Shown piece after piece: positions 55,605 to 64,000 of a stretch of 64,000 bases of DNA. The notes beneath the pieces were generated by a model that made no database searches, had not been told where the DNA came from, and saw only the letters and a program-made list of their open reading frames with translations. The position numbers and the translations under genes were made by a program. The stretch lies in assembly GCA_003212005.1 (NCBI GenBank), contig QCRE01000003.1:1-64000 (forward strand). Reading direction: 5' to 3'. How positions within the stretch are numbered: position 1 is the first letter of the stretch; every line of letters starts with the position of its first letter. The DNA is from Prochlorococcus sp. AG-459-M13 (GTDB taxonomy: Bacteria; Cyanobacteriota; Cyanobacteriia; PCC-6307; Cyanobiaceae).

Positions 55605-56687
55605 ATGACAACTATTCAGCAGCAGCGTTCTTCGCTGTTAAAAGGTTGGCCACAGTTTTGTGAGTGGGTAACATCAACTAACAATAGAATTTATGTTGGT
55701 TGGTTCGGCGTCTTAATGATCCCATGCCTACTTACAGCAGCGGCTTGCTTCATCGTTGCATTCATCGCAGCACCACCAGTAGACATTGACGGAATTAGAG
55801 AGCCAGTTGCTGGTTCATTCCTATATGGAAACAACATCATCTCAGGTGCAGTTGTTCCTTCATCTAATGCTATTGGTCTACACTTCTACCCAATTTGGGA
55901 AGCAGCTACAGTAGATGAGTGGTTATACAACGGTGGTCCTTACCAGCTTGTAATTTTCCACTTCCTAATCGGTATCTCAGCATACATGGGAAGACAGTGG
56001 GAGCTATCATACCGCTTAGGTATGCGTCCTTGGATCTGTGTTGCATACTCAGCACCAGTTTCAGCAGCTTTCGCAGTATTTCTTGTATACCCATTCGGTC
56101 AAGGTTCATTCTCTGACGGAATGCCTCTAGGTATCTCTGGAACATTCAACTTCATGTTTGTTTTCCAGGCAGAGCACAACATTCTTATGCACCCATTCCA
56201 TATGGCTGGTGTTGCTGGTATGTTCGGAGGATCTTTATTCTCAGCTATGCATGGTTCACTTGTTACTTCATCTCTAATCAGAGAAACAACTGAGACAGAG
56301 TCTCAGAACTATGGTTACAAGTTCGGACAAGAAGAAGAAACATATAACATCGTTGCAGCTCATGGCTACTTCGGTCGTTTGATCTTCCAATATGCAAGTT
56401 TCAACAACAGCAGAAGTCTTCACTTCTTCCTAGCTGTATTCCCAGTTGTTTGTGTATGGTTAACTTCAATGGGTATCTGCACAATGGCATTCAACCTTAA
56501 CGGTTTCAACTTCAACCAGTCAGTTGTTGATGCAAACGGTAAGATTGTTCCTACATGGGGTGATGTTCTTAACAGAGCAAACCTAGGTATGGAAGTAATG
56601 CACGAGCGTAACGCTCACAACTTCCCACTTGATCTAGCAGCAGCTGAGTCTACAACAGTAGCTCTTACAGCTCCAGCTATCGGTTAA
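55605..56687 (+). CDS. psbA: Photosystem II D1 protein; true start ATG 55605 (track start 55539 is in the 5'UTR)
   Basis: Full-length D1 from [35 protein letters not shown] to VALTAPAIG. Confidence 0.99.
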   Translation: MTTIQQQRSSLLKGWPQFCEWVTSTNNRIYVGWFGVLMIPCLLTAAACFIVAFIAAPPVDIDGIREPVAGSFLYGNNIISGAVVPSSNAIGLHFYPIWEAATVDEWLYNGGPYQLVIFHFLIGISAYMGRQWELSYRLGMRPWICVAYSAPVSAAFAVFLVYPFGQGSFSDGMPLGISGTFNFMFVFQAEHNILMHPFHMAGVAGMFGGSLFSAMHGSLVTSSLIRETTETESQNYGYKFGQEEETYNIVAAHGYFGRLIFQYASFNNSRSLHFFLAVFPVVCVWLTSMGICTMAFNLNGFNFNQSVVDANGKIVPTWGDVLNRANLGMEVMHERNAHNFPLDLAAAESTTVALTAPAIG

Positions 56688-56708
56688 GCTTAAAGTTCTT
56701 AAATTTAC

Positions 56709-56735
56709 AAGCCCCCTTTTTGGGGGCTTTTTTTT
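56709..56735 (+). terminator. Rho-independent terminator of psbA
   Basis: AAGCCCCC TTTTT GGGGGCTT followed by T-tract. Confidence 0.95.
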
Positions 56736-56795
56736 GTTTATTTATTCATTGAGTTCATATAATAGTTAGTAGAACTCAAACAATTTGATATTTCT

Positions 56796-57890
56796 ATGAG
56801 TAGCAGTTTTGGAAAAATTTTTCGTGTAAGTACTTTTGGAGAATCTCATGGAGGTGCAGTTGGAGTGATTCTTGATGGATGTCCTCCAAAGTTAAAAATA
56901 AATATTGATCTCATACAAAATGAATTAGATAGAAGAAGACCCGGTCAAAGCAAAATTACAACTCCAAGAAATGAAGAAGATAAACTAGAGATACTAAGTG
57001 GGTTAAAGGATGGAACTACACTAGGAACACCTATTGCTATGATAGTTCGCAATAAAGATCAAAGACCTGGAGATTACAGTAATTTGGAGCAGGTCTTTAG
57101 GCCATCTCATGCAGATGGTACTTACCATTTAAAGTATGGAATTCAGGCAAGTTCTGGAGGTGGTAGAGCTTCCGCAAGAGAAACGATAGGAAGGGTTGCT
57201 GCAGGAGCCATAGCAAAACAATTATTGAAAACGTTATTTAATACTGAAATTCTTTCTTGGGTAAAACGTATACATGATATAGATTCTCAAGTTAATAAAG
57301 ATAAACTTACTTTAGAAAAAATAGATTCAAATATTGTTAGATGTCCCGATGAAAAAATTGCTGCAACAATGATAGATAGAATAAAAGAATTACAGAAAGA
57401 AGGCGATTCCTGCGGAGGTGTAATTGAATGTTTAGTAAAAAATGTTCCATCAGGATTAGGGATGCCTGTTTTTGATAAATTAGAAGCTGACTTAGCAAAG
57501 GCCTTGATGTCTTTACCTGCTACAAAAGGTTTTGAAATAGGTTCGGGTTTCTCAGGCACCTATTTAAGAGGAAGTGAACATAATGATTCATTCGTAAAGT
57601 CTGATGATATTAATAAGCTAAAAACAATATCAAATAATTCAGGAGGTGTACAAGGAGGTATTAGCAACGGAGAGAACATAGAGATGAAAATTGCTTTTAA
57701 ACCGACTGCAACTATTGGTAAGGAACAGAAAACTGTTGATGCTAATGGAAAAGAAGTATTAATGAAGGCTAAAGGTCGACATGACCCATGTGTTTTACCA
57801 AGAGCAGTTCCGATGGTTGATTCAATGGTAGCTTTAGTATTGGCAGACCACTTACTTCTCCATCAAGCTCAATGTTCAATTATGAAGTAA
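56796..57890 (+). CDS. aroC: Chorismate synthase
   Basis: [58 protein letters not shown]. Confidence 0.98.
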   Translation: MSSSFGKIFRVSTFGESHGGAVGVILDGCPPKLKINIDLIQNELDRRRPGQSKITTPRNEEDKLEILSGLKDGTTLGTPIAMIVRNKDQRPGDYSNLEQVFRPSHADGTYHLKYGIQASSGGGRASARETIGRVAAGAIAKQLLKTLFNTEILSWVKRIHDIDSQVNKDKLTLEKIDSNIVRCPDEKIAATMIDRIKELQKEGDSCGGVIECLVKNVPSGLGMPVFDKLEADLAKALMSLPATKGFEIGSGFSGTYLRGSEHNDSFVKSDDINKLKTISNNSGGVQGGISNGENIEMKIAFKPTATIGKEQKTVDANGKEVLMKAKGRHDPCVLPRAVPMVDSMVALVLADHLLLHQAQCSIMK

Positions 57891-57897
57891 TTAGTTT

Positions 57898-58566
57898 TTA
57901 ATTAGATTTATAGTTTAGAAATTCAAATATCTTGGGATCTATGTTTCTATTTTTAAAACCCTTATCCCCAATTACTATAGCTTTATATCCCAAAGACTTA
58001 TAAAGTGGTAAATCACATATGGATAGACCTCCAGCTGCAATGAAATCGATATTTTTATATTGCGATAAATTTATAGATTTATTCTTATCCTTTACTGGGT
58101 AAATTTTTATAATTTTACAATCTAAATCTATAGCTTCTTTAAGATCTTCTAAATTTTTTATGCCAGGAATTAATAAATGGTTTTTTGAATTTGAATAATT
58201 TAAAAGATCCTTATCCCAAAATTTCATCATTGAATATTTTAGTCCGATTTTTATAGATTCATCTATGGACTTCTTATTTATTATTGAAGCAGATCCTAAA
58301 TTAACTTTTGGAAACTTTAATTTTAGGTTTGATACAAAATTGAACCAGTATTTATGATCAGCCCAACTTATTTCTATATTGCTTGCCCCTCCTTTTATTA
58401 ACTTTTCAATTTGCCTTTCAACAAAGTCCCTATCTCTATCATTTGTATAAATATTGTGCGTTGGTTTTATTAATAAAAAAAAAGAAATTAATTCATTTTT
58501 AGAGAAAAAATCTACTTTGTTTTTAATATTATTATCGGATTTTATAAAATCATATATAGTTCGCAA
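57898..58566 (-). CDS. KDPG/KHG aldolase-like protein (divergent)
   Basis: GGASNIEISW, LLIPGIKNLEDLKEAIDLDCKIIKIYPV, IDFIAAGGLSICDLPLY; class I aldolase fold pattern. Confidence 0.75.
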   Translation of the reverse strand: MRTIYDFIKSDNNIKNKVDFFSKNELISFFLLIKPTHNIYTNDRDRDFVERQIEKLIKGGASNIEISWADHKYWFNFVSNLKLKFPKVNLGSASIINKKSIDESIKIGLKYSMMKFWDKDLLNYSNSKNHLLIPGIKNLEDLKEAIDLDCKIIKIYPVKDKNKSINLSQYKNIDFIAAGGLSICDLPLYKSLGYKAIVIGDKGFKNRNIDPKIFEFLNYKSN

Positions 58567-60403
58567 CTTTTACCTCAGAGCGGTTTAGTAAATCTTGGAT
58601 ATCTTCAGTGTCAATCGTTTCTCTTTCGATTAACATTGAGGCCATTTCATCAAGGACAGTTCTGTTTTCTGTAAGTACTTTTGTAGCTCTCTTATATGCT
58701 GTGTCAACAAGTTCAGATACTTCTACATCAATAGTAGCTGCTGTATCTTCAGAGAAATCTCTGGTGGCGCTCATATCTCGTCCTAAAAACATTCCTCCTT
58801 GTGATTGACCCAAAGCTACTGGCCCTATTTTGTCACTCATTCCAAATTTAGTGATCATTTGTCTTGCAACATTCGCGACCTGTTGCAAATCATTAGACGC
58901 ACCAGTAGTTACTTCCTCTTCTCCATAAACAATTTCTTCGGCAACTCTACCTCCAAGCGCTACAGCCATTTGGTTTTGTAAATAGGACCTTGAGTAAAGA
59001 CCAGACTCCATCCTCTCCTCGCTAGGAGTAAAGAAGGTTAATCCCCCTGCTTGACCTCTAGGGATTATAGAAACTTTTGCGACAGGGTCATAATCTGGCA
59101 TTAAAGCCCCCACTAAAGCGTGTCCCGCCTCATGATAAGCAACAAGTTCTTTCTTTTTATCGCTTATAACTCTATCTTTTTTTTCTGGACCTGCCATTAC
59201 TCTCTCAATCGCATCTCCCACCTCATCATTGCTAACTGTATCTAGGTCTTTTCTTGCTGCAAGGATAGCTGCTTCGTTTAAAAGGTTTGCCAAATCAGCG
59301 CCTGTAAATCCTGGAGTTCTTCTTGCAACTTTGTCAAGGTCTACATCTTTTGAAAGGGTTTTATCCTTTGCATGGACATTTAAAATTTGTAATCTTCCAG
59401 CATAATCAGGTCTATCTACAGTTACTTGCCTGTCAAATCTACCTGGCCTCATTAATGCTGAGTCTAAAACATCTGGTCTGTTCGTAGCAGCAACAATAAT
59501 TATTCCAGAATTACCTTCAAAACCATCCATTTCAGTCAGTAGTTGGTTTAAGGTTTGCTCTCTTTCATCATTACCACCCCCCATACCAGCACCTCTCTGT
59601 CTTCCTACAGCGTCAATTTCGTCAATAAAAACTATACAAGGAGCATTTTTTTTAGCCTGTTCAAATAAGTCTCTAACCCTACTTGCACCAACTCCTACAA
59701 ACATTTCTACAAACTCTGAACCTGATATTGAGAAAAATGGAACACCTGCTTCTCCAGCAACTGCTTTAGCCAAAAGAGTTTTTCCTGTGCCTGGAGGTCC
59801 CACTAAAAGGACTCCCTTTGGGATTTTGGCTCCAACTTCAGTGAATCTGTCTGGACTTTTAAGAAAATCAACAACCTCAGTTAATTCTAATTTTGCACCT
59901 TCTACACCTGCAACATCTGAAAAAGTTACTTGAGTAGATGGTTCCATTTGAAGTCTCGCTTTACTTTTACCAAAACTCATTGCAGGATTACCACCACCAC
60001 CGCTGCCGCTTTGAGACCTCCTAAATAGAAAGAATAAACCTCCAATTAATAAAACAGGAAAAATTAAACTACTAATAGCTTGCTGCCAAGGATTAGATAA
60101 TTTTGTAGGAGTAACAGCTATATCTACGTCGTTCTCAGTAAGAATTTTGAGTAAATCTTTATCCGGAGCCAAGTTAACTTCAGATCTGCTCCCATCATTT
60201 TCAACTACTAAAGCAGTACCATTATCTGGAGATAATAATACCCTACTAATTTCTTTATCTTGAACGGCTTCGATAAAATCACTATATCTAAGAGTTTTTG
60301 TAGCATTTTCAGTATTAGGTTTATCAAAAACAGAAGTGCCTATAAAAATGACTGTAATAACTGCTAGAACATAAAGTCCTACATTTCTCCAACGTTTATT
60401 CAC
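58550..60403 (-). CDS. ftsH: ATP-dependent zinc metalloprotease FtsH
   Basis: [26 protein letters not shown] region, HEAGHALVG zinc motif. Confidence 0.98.
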   Translation of the reverse strand: MNKRWRNVGLYVLAVITVIFIGTSVFDKPNTENATKTLRYSDFIEAVQDKEISRVLLSPDNGTALVVENDGSRSEVNLAPDKDLLKILTENDVDIAVTPTKLSNPWQQAISSLIFPVLLIGGLFFLFRRSQSGSGGGGNPAMSFGKSKARLQMEPSTQVTFSDVAGVEGAKLELTEVVDFLKSPDRFTEVGAKIPKGVLLVGPPGTGKTLLAKAVAGEAGVPFFSISGSEFVEMFVGVGASRVRDLFEQAKKNAPCIVFIDEIDAVGRQRGAGMGGGNDEREQTLNQLLTEMDGFEGNSGIIIVAATNRPDVLDSALMRPGRFDRQVTVDRPDYAGRLQILNVHAKDKTLSKDVDLDKVARRTPGFTGADLANLLNEAAILAARKDLDTVSNDEVGDAIERVMAGPEKKDRVISDKKKELVAYHEAGHALVGALMPDYDPVAKVSIIPRGQAGGLTFFTPSEERMESGLYSRSYLQNQMAVALGGRVAEEIVYGEEEVTTGASNDLQQVANVARQMITKFGMSDKIGPVALGQSQGGMFLGRDMSATRDFSEDTAATIDVEVSELVDTAYKRATKVLTENRTVLDEMASMLIERETIDTEDIQDLLNRSEVKVANYI

Positions 60404-60449
60404 GGTAATAAATCAGTATTAAATCTATAATACTAATAATAAAACAATA

Positions 60450-61625
60450 TTAAGACTTTCTTAGAACATCTACTACACTTTTGAACGCAAACCATTCTGG
60501 TATTGGATCACCATTTCTTAGTTTTTTTCTAAATTCTGTACCGCTGAGTTTCATTACTTGATAATTATGGTCTTTTGCTTCTTCAGCAGTTAAGTAACCT
60601 TTTTCTTTTGTGTATACCAAATTTTTTGAAGGTACAGTTTTCATCATTAACTCTTCTGCACATTCATTAGCAAAGTTTTGAGCATCATACGGTCCATAAA
60701 AATCTTCACCAGTAGATGATGATTTACATCCAGCCATATCTCTACCAATTATAAAATGTGTACATCCATAATTTCTCCTGATAATCATGTGTTGTAGAGC
60801 TTCTCTTGGTCCTGCCATATGCATAGAGTAAGGTAAAAAAGCCCATTTTATTTTTTTATTAGAAATCTCCTCTTCTAATTTTTTATATGTCAAATATCGA
60901 ACTTTTCCAGGTATGTCATCCTGTTGCGTTGGTCCACAGGTTGGATGAACCAAAACAACTGAATTTGAGGATACATTTTCTGAATGCAAAGCATTAGAAA
61001 ATAATTCATAATGAGCTCTATGAATTGGATTTCTGCATTGAAAAGCTACTACATCAAAATTCGCAGGCAATAAACTTCTCACTTCTCTAGGTGTTTTACA
61101 TGGAAAATCCCTATTGGGGAGCTCCAAACCATATATTTTACCTCCTAAGTAATACCGACCTCTCTCATTGAAAATCATTTTTACTGCAGGATGATCTAAG
61201 GAATTAGTTCCGTAACAAAATTTTGCTTCTATGGATTTATCTGGCTCCCATTTTGAACTTACTTCTAATATTGCTAATTTTTGTTTTTTGTAGGTAAGTA
61301 ATAATTTTTTACCAACGTTGATTTGTGCACTATCGGTGTCTAATACAATTGGCAAACCAAAAAGTAAACCTTTTGAATCTCTATGGATTTTAATGACCGA
61401 TTCATAATCTTTTTTATCCATAAATCCCTCGAGAGGAGAAAATCCTCCAACCATTAAAAGCTCTACATCACATGCATTTCTATCACTACATTCATGCTCA
61501 TAAGAAACTTCAGAAAGTAATTTTAATTTATGTTCTTCATTCTGGATAATTAATTCTTTTAATTCTCCTCCATATGCAGGGATAAGACCTTTTGAATCCT
61601 TTTTAGATTCTTGTTTTAAGTTCAT
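60450..61625 (-). CDS. sat: Sulfate adenylyltransferase (ATP sulfurylase)
   Basis: QCRNPIHRAHYEL, VHPTCGPTQQDD, HFIIGRDMAG. Confidence 0.97.
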   Translation of the reverse strand: MNLKQESKKDSKGLIPAYGGELKELIIQNEEHKLKLLSEVSYEHECSDRNACDVELLMVGGFSPLEGFMDKKDYESVIKIHRDSKGLLFGLPIVLDTDSAQINVGKKLLLTYKKQKLAILEVSSKWEPDKSIEAKFCYGTNSLDHPAVKMIFNERGRYYLGGKIYGLELPNRDFPCKTPREVRSLLPANFDVVAFQCRNPIHRAHYELFSNALHSENVSSNSVVLVHPTCGPTQQDDIPGKVRYLTYKKLEEEISNKKIKWAFLPYSMHMAGPREALQHMIIRRNYGCTHFIIGRDMAGCKSSSTGEDFYGPYDAQNFANECAEELMMKTVPSKNLVYTKEKGYLTAEEAKDHNYQVMKLSGTEFRKKLRNGDPIPEWFAFKSVVDVLRKS

Positions 61626-61653
61626 TTTATTATTGTATTAAGAAAAATTTAGA

Positions 61654-61686
61654 AAAAAAAAGGGCACATTAGGCCCATTTTTTTTA
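61654..61686. terminator. Terminator-like hairpin 3' of psbO (minus strand), potentially bidirectional
   Basis: GGGC(acattag)GCCC stem flanked by A-tract and T-tract. Confidence 0.75.
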
Positions 61687-61698
61687 TCTTATTTAGAA

Positions 61699-62493
61699 TT
61701 AAGCTTTTCTTCCGTAAAGCTCACCAATTATCTTTACATCAAGAGGTTCTTTTGAACCCATATCTGTATCAGAAGGTTGGATTGCTACAAATGTACCTGC
61801 AAATTCATCCGTATCAGAATCTACATTTTCAATTGATAGTGTTACTACTCCAGTACCATTTACATCAACTTTAATATTTTCTTTAGCAAGTTCTTCATCA
61901 TCACCACCTAAGGCAACAAGACCTTGTGCGTATTCAACACCAGTATTTTTAGCTCTTGCTTTTGGATCTAAAAAATCTCCAGTTCTATAATTAGGTGTGA
62001 AAGTGGCACCACTCACTTCTGTTCCTGGCTCAATTGATGAAGGTAAATCAGCTGTTAAATCTTTTGCAGAAAAAGCAAATGGGACCTCTAAGCCACCAGG
62101 CGTTAGAACAGTTATTAATTGAAAATCAATCCCACCTTTTTCGATAAAAGTTCCTGAGTCGATATCTCCATACACCTCTGTGACTGTAGTGTTATTTCTA
62201 GGGCTAATAATTTTTGTCGCAACAAATTCAGCTTCTTTTCGTTTAGAGCCAGGAACTTTTACATAAACTTCTGTAGGGTGCATACATATACCTTTTAAAG
62301 AATCTCCATTTCCTAATGATATTGATCCAACAAGAGATGAATCTAATGAGGGACAATCATTAGCTTTCCCTGTATTTACAACATCAGTAAACTGAGCATT
62401 TCCCCTTTCTGAGAAGGCATATGTTTTATCTGGGAAGAAAGCAAAAGTTAAACAAAGAGAAATAACAAAAGCTAATAAAGAACGAATGCTCAT
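61699..62493 (-). CDS. psbO: Photosystem II manganese-stabilizing protein
   Basis: Signal peptide plus CPSLDSSLVGSISLGNGDSLKGICMHPTEVYVKVP..., TEVYGDIDSGTF, GGIDFQLITVLTPGG. Confidence 0.97.
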   Translation of the reverse strand: MSIRSLLAFVISLCLTFAFFPDKTYAFSERGNAQFTDVVNTGKANDCPSLDSSLVGSISLGNGDSLKGICMHPTEVYVKVPGSKRKEAEFVATKIISPRNNTTVTEVYGDIDSGTFIEKGGIDFQLITVLTPGGLEVPFAFSAKDLTADLPSSIEPGTEVSGATFTPNYRTGDFLDPKARAKNTGVEYAQGLVALGGDDEELAKENIKVDVNGTGVVTLSIENVDSDTDEFAGTFVAIQPSDTDMGSKEPLDVKIIGELYGRKA

Positions 62494-62713
62494 AATAAAA
62501 TTTCAGTAAAGTTCTGTAACTGCTGGTAAAGGATTACCTTAAAAATGTTCAGTACGGATATTACAAGAAAAAGAACCACAAAAGTTAGTTTTTTGTATCC
62601 TCGAAACAACCCGTAGCTTTTTTGAATTTTTTTTAAAATCAAAATCATTTTAAGATATAAGACTATTTTTAATGATTAAGATTACAAAAAAATACAAATA
62701 TCACAGTTATGAA

Positions 62714-63976
62714 TCATTTATTAGTTGAAATAATTTGATTTATTAAATTGTTAGCCAATTCAATTTTTGATGTTTTTTCTATATGACTTTCCATATCTTT
62801 TTTATCAAAAAGCCAGCCTTCATTTTTGGCTAAGGGACCAAATCCTTGTTCCTCGATATCTATAGGATTTGCAAAGAGGAGATCACAACCCTTCAGTATT
62901 AATTTCTCTTTAATTATTTTTTTTGCATTTTTCATAGGACCTGTAAATGCACAAAAGCCAACAAAAATTTGATTTTCTTTTTTCAACTTACTTATCTCAC
63001 TTAAGATATCTGGAACAAATTCTATATTTTTATTATTAAAAAATTTTATAAATTTATTTTTTGGAATTTTCTTCGAAGTATCACCTAATATTTTGAAATC
63101 TGATACTGCAGCATTCATTATAAAATAATCACATTTCGAAACTTCTTTTTTAATTGCATTTTTTAATTCATAACTATTCTCTATTTCATGCATTTTGATA
63201 CCCTCATTTATATCCAATTTATTTTTTAAAGGACCATGTATGTAATTTACTTTTGCGCCTCTAAATCTTGCTACTTGAGCAAGCATTAATCCCATAGTTC
63301 CAGAACTATTGTTTGTTATCTTTCTGGCGGCATCAATTTTTTCTGAAGTACAACCACCAGTAATTAAAAACCGTTTATTTAATAAATCTCTGTAGAAGGG
63401 TTTTTTATTTTGTATGAGTATAAAAGTTAAGGCTAAATGGATTAAATCATTGGAAGGTATTTTACCAATTCCAATTTCGTCGCAAGCAAGAATTCCATTA
63501 CAAGGTTTGAGTAGTAAAACATTAGAATAGTCTTGTAAATTTTGATAATTTTTTTGAACAGCATTATTAAGCCACATCTTAGAGTTCATGGCAGGTGCAA
63601 CAATAATAGGTTTATTATTTGCTAATAAAATACTTGAGATTAATCCATCTGCATTACCCGTGACCCACTTTGAGAGAGTTGTGGCTGTTAAAGGAGCAAT
63701 TATTAAAACATCAGCCCAATTGCATAAATCAATGTGTAGTGGACTTGATTGGAGATATGACCATTGATCATTATCTAATATGCAAGGGTTCCTACTCAGG
63801 ATAGATAGAGAAGCTGGTTGAATTAATTTTTCAGCATTTTTAGAGACAACGCATTTAATGTCATAATTATCCTTAAATAGTTGACTAACAAGTAGAGGGA
63901 TTCTTACTGCAGCAATACTTCCGGTTATTAATAGAAGAACTTTAACTTTTGATTCCCTAGATTTAGTTTTCATCAA
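62714..63976 (-). CDS. coaBC: Bifunctional phosphopantothenoylcysteine decarboxylase/phosphopantothenate-cysteine ligase
   Basis: LLLITGSIAAVRIP, APAMNSKMW, LITGGCTSEKIDAARKITNNSSGTMG. Confidence 0.95.
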   Translation of the reverse strand: MMKTKSRESKVKVLLLITGSIAAVRIPLLVSQLFKDNYDIKCVVSKNAEKLIQPASLSILSRNPCILDNDQWSYLQSSPLHIDLCNWADVLIIAPLTATTLSKWVTGNADGLISSILLANNKPIIVAPAMNSKMWLNNAVQKNYQNLQDYSNVLLLKPCNGILACDEIGIGKIPSNDLIHLALTFILIQNKKPFYRDLLNKRFLITGGCTSEKIDAARKITNNSSGTMGLMLAQVARFRGAKVNYIHGPLKNKLDINEGIKMHEIENSYELKNAIKKEVSKCDYFIMNAAVSDFKILGDTSKKIPKNKFIKFFNNKNIEFVPDILSEISKLKKENQIFVGFCAFTGPMKNAKKIIKEKLILKGCDLLFANPIDIEEQGFGPLAKNEGWLFDKKDMESHIEKTSKIELANNLINQIISTNK

Positions 63977-64000
63977 ATGGTTCCTGATCTAGGAGATGAA

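Overview
AT-rich, tightly packed chromosomal window that looks like a streamlined marine picocyanobacterium, most likely high-light Prochlorococcus. This is inferred from gene content (psbA, psbO, chlM, ndhH, CP12, SbtA/SulP), low GC and very short intergenic gaps; no database search was possible. About 60 protein-coding genes are supported. They include a phylloquinone (men) cluster, the secE-nusG-rplK-rplA-rplJ-rplL operon, a bicarbonate-uptake cluster (SulP, SbtA-like, PII-like), and photosystem genes psbA and psbO. There are also several GTPases (mnmE, rbgA, obg) and core metabolic genes. I found no rRNA, tRNA, CRISPR array, transposon, prophage or defence system, and nothing that clearly amounts to a new multi-gene system. 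The most useful observations are: (1) a probable programmed +1 frameshift in prfB that the ORF track misses; (2) a glutathione S-transferase-like gene whose frame is interrupted by one in-frame TAA; (3) an L10-type leader with an internal promoter before rplJ; (4) an unlisted 42-codon ORF opposite the psbA promoter region; (5) structured elements in the psbA 5'UTR; (6) several proteins with altered active-site or redox motifs (MBL-fold protein, CP12, PII-like protein, HemB, KDPG-aldolase-like protein).
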